Numbered from the stretch's first letter, positions 37,268 through 47,513 are shown. The stretch: DNA of 64,000 bases from Bacteroidetes bacterium OLB9 (GCA_001567255.1 LNBW01000021.1:1-64000), one strand, 5' to 3'. The notes: generated from the letters alone by a model not told the origin. A program made the numbers and translations.

Positions 37268-37720
37268 CTAAATTAAATTCAGGCTCATGATATAAACCAT
37301 GAGTGCTGTTATGGCAGTATAAATGAGACCACCAAAGATCATATACCCCATTTTTTTATGTAGTGCTGAAAACTTTCCTGGAAGTGTCTTGCGGAATTTG
37401 ACATTGGAAATGACGATCAGTAGGGTCCATAAAATGTAGGAGATTACAGCTACAAAAATGTGAGAGATGAGCGTTACCTTAAAGAAAGCGGTTTGGTAGT
37501 ATTTGCTTTGAGAAGCCAGACTTCCACTTCCTCCTGAAGACTGTATCAGGCCTTCCAGCAACAATACACCCAAAATACATACCACAAAGATGATATTTTG
37601 AGCTTTTCGGTGATGTGGATAATCTTTTATTCTTGCCAAATGCACAGCATATTTCACACCAAATGGAGCGCAAAGTGTAAGAAGAAGAACAAGTGTCATT
37701 ATAATAATAGTAGCACTCAT
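37268..37720 (-). CDS. DUF420 family membrane protein
   Basis: This is a 150-aa membrane protein with four predicted helices and conserved histidines: the first helix before VKYAVHLARIKDYPHHRKAQN, then helices around 42-60, 85-105 and 125-148. Size, helix number and the HHRKAQN segment match DUF420 (YozB-like), often found near cytochrome oxidase or SCO genes. Here no respiratory genes are adjacent. The gene stands alone, with its own promoter box at 37776-37769. The function is not established; a role in respiratory-complex assembly is suggested only by family context. Confidence 0.8.
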   Translation of the reverse strand: MSATIIIMTLVLLLTLCAPFGVKYAVHLARIKDYPHHRKAQNIIFVVCILGVLLLEGLIQSSGGSGSLASQSKYYQTAFFKVTLISHIFVAVISYILWTLLIVISNVKFRKTLPGKFSALHKKMGYMIFGGLIYTAITALMVYIMSLNLI

Positions 37721-37768
37721 GTTTTTTAACCTTTATAATTTCATAAAGTATTTTGCTCTTAATTGAGG

Positions 37769-37776
37769 CAAATATA
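37769..37776 (-). promoter_or_regulatory. Probable promoter of the DUF420 gene
   Basis: TATATTTG on the minus strand matches the TAnnTTTG box and lies 49 nt before the start codon. The -33 element is not clear. Confidence 0.5.
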
Positions 37777-38135
37777 AGATTATGTTTCAGATTGGAGTGA
37801 TGATTATTGTAGGGATGCAGCAAGGTTATTTTGAAGTGGACGATTTGAAAAAAAACGTGGCAACTTAATGTTTTAAATCGGCTTATGGTGATGAGTTATG
37901 CAGTGTTTCACACGTACACCGAGGTTGTGATCAATGTTTTTTGCAGAATCTCCGTTGTCACATATCTCTTATACACAACATAAATCAGTAAAAATATGGA
38001 TACCTATAGCCAGTGCAATTGAAGTATTCCGAATATACATTGTTCACGTCAATATATTATATCGAATTCCCTAAAACAGGTATTAAAAATCCTATTATTG
38101 CTTTTATTAACTTGTATAGTTTCTTTTTAGGTGGT
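37777..38135. other. Non-coding stretch
   Basis: I see no supported gene or RNA here. A short + strand open frame at 38013 lacks a promoter, a start context and any recognisable protein pattern, so I regard it as chance. A 13-nt match to the Tn5 mosaic end at 37965-37977 is discussed among the rejected items. Confidence 0.5.
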
Positions 38136-38170
38136 AAAAATAGTAGATTTCGGGGGGAGAAATCTACTAT
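38136..38170 (-). terminator. Terminator of a short minus-strand unit
   Basis: Read on the minus strand, ATAGTAGATTT (38170-38160) pairs with AAATCTACTAT (38150-38140) over 11 bp around a C-rich loop (CTCCCCCCG). A run of five T residues follows (38140-38136). It stands 12 nt after the stop of a 22-codon frame and about 260 nt past the end of the nearest annotated gene. Confidence 0.65.
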
Positions 38171-38181
38171 CGAATCCGGTT

Positions 38182-38250
38182 TTATGCCTCTTTGAGAATA
38201 CGATCCCCAAACATGATGAGTATCATCAAGGCAATTGTGAATATGATCAT
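38182..38250 (-). CDS. Possible 22-residue hydrophobic peptide, or part of a small RNA
   Basis: From ATG 38250 to TAA 38182 the minus strand encodes 22 residues: a hydrophobic run (IIFTIALMILIMFG) followed by a charged end (DRILKEA). That would suit a tiny single-pass membrane protein. A promoter box TAATTTTG lies 68 nt upstream (38325-38318), and an 11-bp terminator with a T-run lies 12 nt downstream. Promoter, frame and terminator thus form a compact unit of about 175 nt. I recognise no family. The transcript could equally be a non-coding RNA, with the frame a coincidence. Confidence 0.35.
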   Translation of the reverse strand: MIIFTIALMILIMFGDRILKEA

Positions 38251-38317
38251 GGGTTTAAATTTTCAATAAAATATAGCAATTTTTTGTAATAGTCAATAGT
38301 CTCAGGTTTCATTGCTG

Positions 38318-38325
38318 CAAAATTA
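38318..38325 (-). promoter_or_regulatory. Promoter box of the short unit
   Basis: TAATTTTG on the minus strand matches TAnnTTTG and would start a transcript near 38311 that ends at the hairpin at 38170-38136. The -33 region is AT-rich without a clear TTG. Confidence 0.45.
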
Positions 38326-38427
38326 GCTACAATTTAACATATTTTATAAAAATTTAATATGTTTTTTCATGAAAACGTAACCATACGTAATGTTGGGTTT
38401 TGTAAATGTTTTTGAGTAGCAATACGA

Positions 38428-41400
38428 TTATATTTTGATTACTTTTTTAAATATCCATCGTTGACCAGTTTGAATGCTAAAAAGATAGACACCTGAAGGT
38501 AGCATATTGAGGTCAATTTGCATGTTTTGACTTCCTGGTATCTGCCGTATTGTTCTTCCTTCTGTATCAAAAAATTTTTACAAGGTCTATATCTCGACTT
38601 GAGTAAATGGTGATAATATCGACAGTTGGGTTAGGGTAGAGATATATCCCGTCATCGTTTACGGATGTGGTAGCAGATCCGGATTCTACAGTCAACTCTA
38701 CAATGAGTATGCAACCTGCACTATCCGTTAACGTCACGGTATATGCCCCTGCATTGAGTTGATTTTGACAAGGGCTGTTGTCCTCAGTATGGCTCCATTG
38801 ATACTGATAAGGAGGCAATCCGTTGAAAACAGATAAGCAGATGGCACCGTTGTTGAGTCCTTGTGTCATTGGTGTAATATCAGCGATGGCGTTCATTTCG
38901 GATTCAGCAACTATATATACTGGTTGAATGGTCAGAATACAGCCATGTTTATCAGTAATAATTCCTTTATATTCGCCGGAAGGCAAATTGTCGATCGTAG
39001 CCCCTGAATATAGACCATCATTCCATAAAATAGTAAAAGGCTTTTCACCACCGTTAATTGTTATTTTGATATTGCCTAGACTGTCTGTACTGCATACGTT
39101 ATTAGTGATACTGTCCACAGTATAGTTATATTCCGCTTTTTCAGGAAGGTGGATTACATTAGACATACCTGTACAGCCATTGAGGTCAGTAACTGACAAA
39201 GAATATGTACCTGCAGGAAGGTTAAATACTGTATCTAGCATCCCGAGGTAGAAGTATTGATTGCCATAACTCCAGTTGTAATCATAAGGGCCGAGCCCAT
39301 TTGAGATTTCAGATGACAAAATGGCATCAGATCCCTTATAGCATAAATTTTCCTGTACGATATCTATTTGTACAGCAATAGGGATATTTAGGTACGGCAA
39401 ATGGATATGAGGTATGCCTGCCTTACAGCCGAGTTGATCATAAGCTGTAACACTGTAATCACCTGTGGCAATACTATCCAGTATAGGTTCAAAATATTCG
39501 ATATTATTCCACACATATCTGTAATCGCCATTACCACCACTGGCATTCAGTGCTATAAAGCCGTCTTTGCCAGCTATGCACGAAGCAGATCGAATGGAAT
39601 CAATCTGTACGACAAAGGCTTGTGGCTGGTGAATACGGATGGGTGGAGTGGTTTGAATACAGCCATTGGCATCTGTGACAGTAAGTATATATTCTCCTGC
39701 CGGAAGGTTAAAAATGTCATCTGTCCGTTCTGACAATTTGCTCCAGAGGTAAGTATAATTAGGGGTACCGCCGGTAGCTTCAGTTTTTATAGATCCATTA
39801 GCTTCGCCATAACATCTTACGTCCTCTGAGCTAATGATTTGAATCTTGAGTTCTGGAGGGCTTTTTAATATAGTCGAAAATACATAAATGCACTGTTGCT
39901 GATCAGATATGGTGCATGTATAAGTACCGGCAGGAACAGCATGGATATTTGATAATGTATCGCCTGTGGACCATCTGTAAGTGTACGGAGCTGTGCCACC
40001 TGTTGTAAATAGATCAATTTGACCGTTAGACTGACCAAAGCAGGTTGGGTCTGATTTTGTCTTTATGTTGGAGAGTACTGATGTCCTCGCTTCTACAGTT
40101 ATATTTTCAAGTACTGCAAAACAATTGTTGCGATCAGTGACCGTGACACTGTATTTGCCGGCATGCAGCTGGTTGATGTTTTTAGTCACATGACCATCAG
40201 ACCAAAGATAGGTGTAAGGTGGCGCATCATTATTGTGAGCTATTTCAATGCTTCCATCATTTTTACCTAGACATGAAGGCGGTTTGATGCTTGTGGCCAG
40301 CACATTAAGATTGGAGGTGGCATCAAGTTTATAGAATGGGGTTTTGATAATACATCCTCCAATATCAGTGATTGTGGCTTGATAGATGCCGGAAGACAGG
40401 TCTGAAGCTTTGATGCCTTCCATTCCGTTGTTCCACAAAATATTATATGGAGCATTACCACCTGATACTGATAATTCGATAAACCCATCCTTTGATCCAT
40501 TACAAGATGAAGGCTGAATCAATTCTGTAAAAACGATCGGATTGAATTCAGGCTGATCATCTTCATTGCCATTGCAATTTTCATCAATGGCATTACATTG
40601 AATTTCATGCGCACCTGGATGAATAGTTGAATCGCTATCGTCACAATCGCCTTTTTCCATTACATAGCCAGGTGGAGGTAGTATAGTGCAAAGCTGAATA
40701 AAATCTTCCTCTGTACCATAACCATCATTGTCTTTGTCTCGATAGAAGGTGTTCATATTGGTGACCGGAATCGACTTGTAAAATTCAATCTGATCCAGTG
40801 CCATATCTGCAAAAGCTCCTTTACCTGATACACCGATAAATCTAAAAATACCCTGCATTCCATCATATTCTTGTAATGAAAGTGTGTGTCGCTTCCATAC
40901 ATCTTCTTGTTGTCTTATTTTTTGAAATAGTAGTTGCCATGTGGCCCCACCATCTGTACTTAGTTCAAGTCGAAGTGATTCGATATCCGAACCCTTCATG
41001 TGATAGTAAAATGACATATCGCATCCGGATGGGTTGCTTTGAATGTCCATACAAGTGGATTGTAAAATTGTAACATTTTGTTCACCACAAATCTGAGGGT
41101 TGTTTTCGATATAAATGTAATGACCTGATTGATTAATATCACCGTCAGGGCCTGTATTTTCAGTGCTTGTTTGATTTTTCCAAATTAACCAGTCTTGCCC
41201 ATCATCCTCTTCTGTATTCATCCACAATGCACCGGTATTTTGACATCGAGATGAGCAGCCTTCATTACATAAGGCTAAATCATCGAAACTCTCTGAAACC
41301 GATACAGGCTCACAGGTTGTGGTAGCAAGAACCTGGCAACTGGGCGAAGAGAATGTAGTCAGAGAGCATGCAGATTTGATCGAAAAAGAATAAGGGTGAT

Positions 41401-42409
41401 TGGGTAACAAGTTTTTGACTATAAATTTCTTTTCACTGCATGGGACATAAATGGTATCGAAAGGTGAACCTTCATCGAGTACAATGATTTCAACTGTATT
41501 ACAAGGCGGCTTATAATCCCAGCTGAGTTCAACTGAATTGACATCTGTATGAGTGACAGTAAAGCTCTTAGGTACATGACACTCTTCTTTTGTAAAATGA
41601 ATATTTAGATACTTTAGCGTTCCTGAATCTTTCAATGCTCGGTCGAACACAATCAGTTTCCAGTTGCCCTTGCTCAAGGTATCAGGTCTCCATAGTGATA
41701 TATCACCATCGGGTCTGAACTGACCGATGAATGGTGGTCGATGATTTTTTAACTCCTCACAAGCATCGACTGAAAATGTCGTGAATCTACTGCAGGTAGT
41801 ATCTGCTACATCTCCAAAGTGATTGGTGACGGTTCCGTTATGATTTGATAACACTAGTTGCTGGCCTTGTGGACTTTCGAGAATAATTTTTAAATCTGCC
41901 GGCCAAGTATGCTCTATGATGAGGTCAACGGATTGTAGAAAAATATTTTTGCCGAGGATTGCATCCGGTCCGGTCACAGAAGTTGGTATATCAATTAGAA
42001 AGGTTTCTGTACCATCATCTTTGAGTGGGATATTTACAAAACAAGATGTAGGTATTTCAATGACAGTAGTGAATGGTATGGCTACATTCCAGTTGCTTCT
42101 TTTGTCATCATTACACACTGTACGTATAAATAGCTCATAAGTTGTAGATGGTGCTAGTTGAGTCAGCGACACAAATTTTTCAGTGGCGAGTGGCAAATTA
42201 GGCATTCCGGTCTTCGAGGTACCTTTTTTGACTATTTCAAGTTCCCAGCCTTTTGGATTATTATTGATGTCAGACCATGATATATCAATAGTAGTAGTTG
42301 TTTTATTTGAGAACCTGATATTAAAAGGCACACTGCAGTTTTGTCCGATGGCACTGCATGCTCCGGATATAATAAAAATTGCTGCGAGTACTGCCTTTAT
42401 TCTATTCAT
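38428..42409 (-). CDS. Giant SprB-repeat surface protein with T9SS sorting domain (frameshifted near the end)
   Basis: This is a multidomain secreted protein of about 1326 aa: a signal peptide, an FN3 domain (about residues 25-115), a P-domain resembling that of proprotein convertases (about 125-275), a second FN3, a MAM-like domain (about 380-555), a MopE-like calcium-binding segment (DKDNDGYG, then CDDSDSTIHPGA and DENCNGNEDD), and eight SprB repeats (about 635-1240). The continuous frame stops at 38567, just after YPNPTVDIITIYSS. Removing one base from the A6 run at 38569-38574 restores a full T9SS type A sorting domain ending FKKVIKI at 38428. Similarity to gliding adhesin SprB suggests surface adhesion. 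The frameshift looks like a sequencing indel. Confidence 0.88.
38690..40525 (-). repeat. Eight SprB-type repeats
   Basis: Eight coding units of about 60-75 residues share the pattern: cysteine, G-x-x-[DN]-G, GG-x-x-PY-x-x-x-W, an LxAGxYxVTVTD-like segment, then GC. This is the SprB repeat of Bacteroidota surface proteins. The units are well diverged from each other at DNA level. The limits are approximate. Confidence 0.85.
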
Positions 42410-42433
42410 ATCTATCTTTCCTCAATAAAGTAT

Positions 42434-42441
42434 CAAAATTA
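42434..42441 (-). promoter_or_regulatory. Promoter box of the SprB-repeat protein gene
   Basis: TAATTTTG on the minus strand lies 25 nt before the start codon at 42409 and matches TAnnTTTG. The ATG itself is preceded by an AGGAAAG stretch. Confidence 0.5.
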
Positions 42442-42680
42442 CAGATTTTTAAAATAGAAATCTTAAATCTTCATGCCTAAATCTGTCATTTGTCTTGCAG
42501 AAAAGACATTTATACGGTTCAATAGCACATTCAATTCCAAGAATTCTATAGAAAAAGTTGGATGGTGCGGTGTGTGAAGATTATCATAAAAAAGAAATGA
42601 ATGTGTTGTAATGTAAAACATTTTGGCTAGATTGTAGTTGAATTTTTTGATAGAATTAAAATTAAAATTATAACCCAACA

Positions 42681-43598
42681 GTGAGAGCACTCGTTATATC
42701 AGGTGGTGGCAGTAAAGGTGCATTTGCAGGTGGTGTAGCCCAGTACTTAATTTGTGAATTGAAAACCCATTATGATATTTTTGTAGGATCATCTACCGGC
42801 AGTCTCCTTGTTTCTCATCTTGCACTCAATGAAACAGCCAAAATTAAAGATGTCTATACTTCAGTCGATCAGGATGCTATTTTCAGTAATTGTCCTTTCA
42901 TAGTCAAGACAGACAAAGATGGTTGTCGGCACATTAAAATTAATCATCTCAATGTTTTGGGTCAGATATTGAGGGGTAGAAAGACTTTTGGAGAAAGTTA
43001 TAATCTAAAACATTTAATTGAACAAACACTGACTGAAGAGGAATTTGACAAACTGAAAGCATCGGGTAAAGATGTGGTGGTGACCGTTTCAAATTTAACA
43101 GACAATCAGATTGAGTATAAATCCATTCAAGATTATGACTATAAAGAATACTGTGAATGGGTGTGGATATCATGCAACCTTATTCCATTCATGACACTAG
43201 TTAAAAAGAATAATTGTGAATATGCGGATGGAGGTTTTGGCGCCCGCGTTCCTATTGAAGAAGCCATAAAAAGAGGCGCTACCACCGTTGATGTCATAGT
43301 TTTGAGTACTGAAATGGAGTCCACTCATCATAAAGGATCATCTAATTTTTTCTCATTGGTGTCCAACCTCAATTTATACATGGCTGAACGTATTTCACGT
43401 CAAAATATACGAATAGGTAAGTTGATTGCTGCTAATAAAAATGTAAGCCTTAATTTTTACTATACACCTACTGTGCTGACCGCCAACTCATTGGTTTTTG
43501 ATAAAGAAAAAATGGCAGAATGGTGGCAGATGGGATACGATTTCGCCTGTAAGAAATCCAAAAATTGCAACGAATTACATCCGCTTATCTTGTCCTGA
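42681..43598 (+). CDS. Patatin-like phospholipase
   Basis: Patatin enzymes are Ser-Asp lipid acyl hydrolases. The 305-aa product starts at a GTG directly before the oxyanion-hole motif SGGGSKGAFAGG (residues 7-18). The nucleophile serine is in GSSTG (about residue 39) and the catalytic aspartate is in the DGGFGA segment (about 181). A start further downstream would destroy the first motif, so the GTG is favoured. There is no signal peptide, so it is probably cytoplasmic or membrane-peripheral. The substrate is unknown. It is divergent from the SprB-repeat gene and 132 nt before an SDR gene. Confidence 0.88.
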   Translation: MRALVISGGGSKGAFAGGVAQYLICELKTHYDIFVGSSTGSLLVSHLALNETAKIKDVYTSVDQDAIFSNCPFIVKTDKDGCRHIKINHLNVLGQILRGRKTFGESYNLKHLIEQTLTEEEFDKLKASGKDVVVTVSNLTDNQIEYKSIQDYDYKEYCEWVWISCNLIPFMTLVKKNNCEYADGGFGARVPIEEAIKRGATTVDVIVLSTEMESTHHKGSSNFFSLVSNLNLYMAERISRQNIRIGKLIAANKNVSLNFYYTPTVLTANSLVFDKEKMAEWWQMGYDFACKKSKNCNELHPLILS

Positions 43599-43651
43599 CA
43601 GAATCGTTTGATTTAATTTAGATTATATTTCATCTGTCAATTAAGGTTTTG

Positions 43652-43678
43652 TTAAATTTAACCCAGAGTTAAATTTAA
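43652..43678. repeat. Perfect inverted repeat between patatin and SDR genes
   Basis: TTAAATTTAAC (43652-43662) and GTTAAATTTAA (43668-43678) are perfect inverses with a 5-nt spacer. Because TTAAATTTAA is itself a palindrome, the site is also a tandem direct repeat. It lies 53 nt before the SDR start and resembles a regulator binding site. No regulator gene is nearby. Confidence 0.6.
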
Positions 43679-43730
43679 TATGGCTGTTGATTGTTACAGT
43701 GATATTTGATAAACTAAATAAATTACTGTC

Positions 43731-44750
43731 ATGAAGACTAAAATTCTCCTTACCGGCGCATCAGGAAATATAGGATATGAACTTTTAAAACAGCTGATAG
43801 CCCAAAAAGAAAGATTTGATATCACCGTATTTGATTTGAAAACATCGAGGAGTACTCAATTATTTGAGCCTTTTGGTAGCGATATACGGGTGATTTATGG
43901 TGATATAACTCTACCGGAAGCTACTATTGAGGCGGCTGCCCAAAAAGATGTTATTATTCATCTTGCAGCATTAATACCACCCGCTGCTGATGAAAAACCT
44001 GAATTAGCCCACCGCATCAATGTAGGTGGTACAGGTAATCTGATTCGAAATGTTGAGCAGTATTCGCCCGACGCTTTTTTTGTCTATAGTTCTTCTGTAG
44101 CTGTTTATGGTGATCGATTAGATGCGATCCATATAAAGGTGGGAGATGAGCTCAACCCGAGTAAGGGAGATCACTATGCTGTGTCTAAAATTCAAGCAGA
44201 AGAGCAAGTAAGAAAAAGTGCATTGCGTTGGAGTATATTTAGGTTGTCGGCCATCATGGGTATCGGTAATCATAAGCTTACTGGCCTGATGTTTGAGATG
44301 CCACTGAATACACCGATGGAGATTACAACTCCTGAAGATACTGCACGTGCCTTTTTGCACAGCATTGATCATCAGGAATCGCTTACAGGTATGATTTTTA
44401 ATCTCGGAGGTGGTGAAAAGTGCAGAATCCTATACAAAGATTTGCTAGCTCGTTCTTTTAAAATTTATGGCTTAGGTAGATTTTCATTCCCTGCAGAGGC
44501 CTTTGCTGCAGGCGATTTTCATTGTGGGTACTACGCAGATGGTGACCAATTGGAAGCAATTTTACATTTTAGGCGTGACAATATTGAGACCTACTTTGAA
44601 AAGGTTAGTGCTGGCATTTCTCCGATGCAGGTATTTTTTACTCGTCCATTTGCGTGTATAGCAAAGCAAATATTACTCACTAAATCACGACCTTACAAGG
44701 AACATAAGAACAAAATTAAAGGAGTGAAGTCGCTCCCGTCGGCGGCATAG
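43731..44750 (+). CDS. NAD(P)-dependent epimerase/dehydratase, extended SDR
   Basis: This 339-aa extended short-chain dehydrogenase has the dinucleotide-binding motif TGASGNIG (residues 8-15), a conserved acidic GDIT segment, and the catalytic YAVSK (about residues 148-152), with an upstream YSSSVAVYG strand that supplies the catalytic serine. It belongs to the NAD-dependent epimerase/dehydratase family, which acts mostly on nucleotide sugars or sterol-like ketones. The substrate cannot be deduced from the sequence. An inverted repeat 53 nt upstream may control it. Confidence 0.85.
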   Translation: MKTKILLTGASGNIGYELLKQLIAQKERFDITVFDLKTSRSTQLFEPFGSDIRVIYGDITLPEATIEAAAQKDVIIHLAALIPPAADEKPELAHRINVGGTGNLIRNVEQYSPDAFFVYSSSVAVYGDRLDAIHIKVGDELNPSKGDHYAVSKIQAEEQVRKSALRWSIFRLSAIMGIGNHKLTGLMFEMPLNTPMEITTPEDTARAFLHSIDHQESLTGMIFNLGGGEKCRILYKDLLARSFKIYGLGRFSFPAEAFAAGDFHCGYYADGDQLEAILHFRRDNIETYFEKVSAGISPMQVFFTRPFACIAKQILLTKSRPYKEHKNKIKGVKSLPSAA

Positions 44751-44819
44751 TAGCATAACCTAAATTTCTATTAATTGGATTTGACTTTAATTATAGTCGG
44801 TAATTCTACAGATTATTTT

Positions 44820-44827
44820 TAATTTTG
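44820..44827 (+). promoter_or_regulatory. Probable promoter of the DPP III gene
   Basis: TAATTTTG matches the TAnnTTTG box, 23 nt before the start ATG at 44851. No clear TTG is found at the -33 position. Confidence 0.5.
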
Positions 44828-44850
44828 TAGGTCAAATCAATATAAATATC

Positions 44851-46881
44851 ATGAATTTTAAAACAATTGTAAGTATGTTTATCAGTGTTGCCGTGTTGAT
44901 GGCATGCAATAATAACAAAAATGAAACCACAGCCGCACCTGCTGAAAATGAAGAATTTCAATACAGTGTGGATCGTTTTGCAGACCTAGAAGTATTGAGA
45001 TATCAAGTACCCGGATGGGACAACCTAACGCTCAAAGAAAAGGAACTGGTATATTATCTGAGTGAAGCAGGCTATTCAGGTCGAGATATAATTTGGGATC
45101 AAAATTATAAACACAATCTAGCTATCAGAAAGGCTTTGGAGCATATCTACCAGAATTATAACGGTGATAAAAACACCGAAGACTGGAAAAATTTTGTGGT
45201 CTATCTCAAGAGAATATGGTTTTCAAATGGTATCCACCACCATTATTCGAACGACAAGATAAAGCCTGATTTTTCACGTTCATATTTTGATTCCTTACTT
45301 GAAGAGACTGGAACAAAACTCGATATTGCGATTGCTGATATTCTATTTAATGATATTGACAATAAAAAAGTCAATCTAGATATTTCAAAAGGACTGGTCA
45401 GTGGTTCTGCGGTCAATTTCTATGGTGAGAGTATCAGTGATAAGGAAGCAGAAACTTTTTACGGTGGTATGAAAAGCCCTGATCCTAAGCATCCTGTTTC
45501 CATAGGTCTTAATACTAAACTTGTGAAGGAAAATGGCAAGCTTGTTGAGAAAGTGTGGAAGAGTGGAGGTATGTATGGTCCGGCAATCGATAAAATCATC
45601 TACTGGCTTGAAAAGGCAAAGGGTGTAGCTGAAAATCAAAAGCAAGCAGACGCATTAGGGTTACTCATTGAGTACTATAAAACCGGCGACTTAAAAATCT
45701 GGGATGATTATAATATAGCATGGGTAGAAGCAACAGAAGGTAATATTGATTACAATAATGGATTTATAGAAGTGTACAGCGACCCACTTGGACACAAAGG
45801 CTCCTACGAAAGCGTAGTTCAAATCAACGATTTTGATATGTCACAAAAAATGAGTGTTATTTCTAAAAATGCACAGTGGTTTGAAGATAATTCACCGTTG
45901 ATGGATGCTCATAAGAAGAAAAATGTGGTAGGTGTGACTTATAAAACTGTTATTGTTGCATCAGAAGCAGGAGATGCATCCCCTAGTACGCCGATAGGTG
46001 TGAATCTACCCAATGCAGACTGGATACGTGCTGAACATGGTTCAAAGTCGATTTCACTAGGCAATATCATTGATTCCTATAATAAAGCTGGCGGATCTGA
46101 TAGGTTGAAAGAATTTGTACATGACGATGAAGAACTAGAACTTGATAAGAAATATGGAGAACTGGCCAGTAAATTGCATACTGCATTACATGAGGTGATA
46201 GGTCATGCTTCCGGACAATTGAATCCTGGTGTGGGCACACCAAAGGAGACCTTGAAAAGTTATGCGTCCACCCTTGAAGAAGGCCGAGCAGATCTAGTTG
46301 GTTTGTACTACCTTTATGATCCTAAACTTCAGGAATTAGGCCTGGTTGATGACTGGAAATCAGTAGGCATGGCAGCGTATGATAATTATATCCGCAATGG
46401 ATTGATGATGCAGTTAGTAAGATTGGAACCAGGATCAGATATTGAGGAAGCGCACATGAGAAACCGCCAATGGGTGAGCGCCTGGGTTTTTGAGAAAGGT
46501 CAAAAAGATCACGTGATTGAGAAAGTGGTACGCGATGGCAAAACCTACTTTAATATTAATGACTACGCAAAACTCCATGAATTGTTCGGGCAATTGTTGA
46601 GAGAAGCTCAACGCATCAAGTCAGAAGGAGATTATGCTGCTGCACAAAAGTTAGTAGAGACTTATGGTGTGAAAGTTGATCAGGCACTACATAAAGAAGT
46701 ACTAGAACGCAATGCCAAATTTAATGTAGCTCCATATAAGGGTTTTGTCAATCCATACATAGAACCGGTAAAAAACGATAAGGGTGAGGTAATAGATTAT
46801 ATCATACGTCAACCGAAGTCTTTCGAAGAGCAGATGTTGTATTACTCAAAAACGTATGGATTTTTGCCTGAAGTTAATTAA
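44851..46881 (+). CDS. Dipeptidyl peptidase III-like zinc peptidase, lipoprotein
   Basis: DPP III (family M49) removes dipeptides from the N-terminus of short peptides. The 676-aa product has a type II signal peptide with lipidated Cys19 (lipobox LMAC) and should be envelope-anchored, unlike the cytosolic eukaryotic enzymes. The M49 zinc motif HExxGH appears as HEVIGH at residues 447-452, and the second motif EEGRAD, which supplies the third ligand, follows about 30 residues later. Length and motifs fit bacterial M49 enzymes. It probably trims peptides in the periplasm. It is followed 91 nt later by a small lipoprotein gene. Confidence 0.92.
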   Translation: MNFKTIVSMFISVAVLMACNNNKNETTAAPAENEEFQYSVDRFADLEVLRYQVPGWDNLTLKEKELVYYLSEAGYSGRDIIWDQNYKHNLAIRKALEHIYQNYNGDKNTEDWKNFVVYLKRIWFSNGIHHHYSNDKIKPDFSRSYFDSLLEETGTKLDIAIADILFNDIDNKKVNLDISKGLVSGSAVNFYGESISDKEAETFYGGMKSPDPKHPVSIGLNTKLVKENGKLVEKVWKSGGMYGPAIDKIIYWLEKAKGVAENQKQADALGLLIEYYKTGDLKIWDDYNIAWVEATEGNIDYNNGFIEVYSDPLGHKGSYESVVQINDFDMSQKMSVISKNAQWFEDNSPLMDAHKKKNVVGVTYKTVIVASEAGDASPSTPIGVNLPNADWIRAEHGSKSISLGNIIDSYNKAGGSDRLKEFVHDDEELELDKKYGELASKLHTALHEVIGHASGQLNPGVGTPKETLKSYASTLEEGRADLVGLYYLYDPKLQELGLVDDWKSVGMAAYDNYIRNGLMMQLVRLEPGSDIEEAHMRNRQWVSAWVFEKGQKDHVIEKVVRDGKTYFNINDYAKLHELFGQLLREAQRIKSEGDYAAAQKLVETYGVKVDQALHKEVLERNAKFNVAPYKGFVNPYIEPVKNDKGEVIDYIIRQPKSFEEQMLYYSKTYGFLPEVN

Positions 46882-46972
46882 GTATTATAGGATTTATTTA
46901 TCACTTTTATAGATAGCGATTAATAGGTACGATAGTTGTGAGCTGATTACTAATTCAATATATTTTGAAGAT

Positions 46973-47458
46973 ATGAGGTTTGGATTGAGACTGAGTATGG
47001 GAGTGATTGGTTTGTTGTTGACCATTTCACTTTCTTGTCGAAAGGAGAATATTGTTCCTAATGAAGCTGATGATATGAAAGCATTCTGGACTTCCGGTGA
47101 GGTAGATTTTTACACCGGACTCTATTATAGTTATGATTCGATCGGAGGTAATTGCTATATTCCGGATTCAATGAATCATTGGCAACTTGATCATGCAAAT
47201 GTAGAGGAACGAAAATATTGGGTAAAAAAAGTAGCGGATACGATATATATATCATTCAATCCAGAAGCGCTGAATACGACTAGCGTGTTGACACCCGACA
47301 GAAAGAATAACGATGGTTGGTATGAGTACGGATTGGCTGACAAGATTAAATTGGTAAAAGACACTCTATATGTAAAGGGCGATATTTGCATTCCACCATA
47401 TGTTAATGGTCATATTGTAAAGCGCCATTATCATTATTACGGAATTAAGAGTAACTGA
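46973..47458 (+). CDS. Hypothetical lipoprotein
   Basis: I do not recognise this 161-aa protein. It has a signal peptide and lipobox ending SLSC (Cys22), so it should be lipidated and envelope-bound. The mature part is rich in aromatic residues and beta-forming sequence (WTSGEVDFYTGLYYSYDS, DTIYISFNPEAL) and has no recognisable catalytic motif. A possible TTG-N21-TATATTTTG promoter-like sequence precedes it, so it may be transcribed apart from the DPP III gene. Its function is unknown. Confidence 0.75.
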   Translation: MRFGLRLSMGVIGLLLTISLSCRKENIVPNEADDMKAFWTSGEVDFYTGLYYSYDSIGGNCYIPDSMNHWQLDHANVEERKYWVKKVADTIYISFNPEALNTTSVLTPDRKNNDGWYEYGLADKIKLVKDTLYVKGDICIPPYVNGHIVKRHYHYYGIKSN

Positions 47459-47513
47459 TTGTACATGATAGAGGCTTCTTCCTCTTCATTTTACTATTTA
47501 AGCCATTGTTATA

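Noticed and set aside
37965..37977. 13-nt match to the Tn5 mosaic end (TCTCTTATACACA)
   Set aside because: The rest of the 19-bp mosaic end and any adapter sequence are missing on both sides, so it is not good evidence for a library artefact or transposon. A chance match in AT-rich DNA is possible.
38013..38195. 60-residue + strand open frame
   Set aside because: It lacks a promoter, a recognised protein pattern and good start context, and it overlaps the hairpin at 38140-38170. It looks like chance.
43596..43639. TGACAGA/TCTGTCA repeat at the patatin stop codon
   Set aside because: The arms are short and the loop is 30 nt long. No T-run follows.
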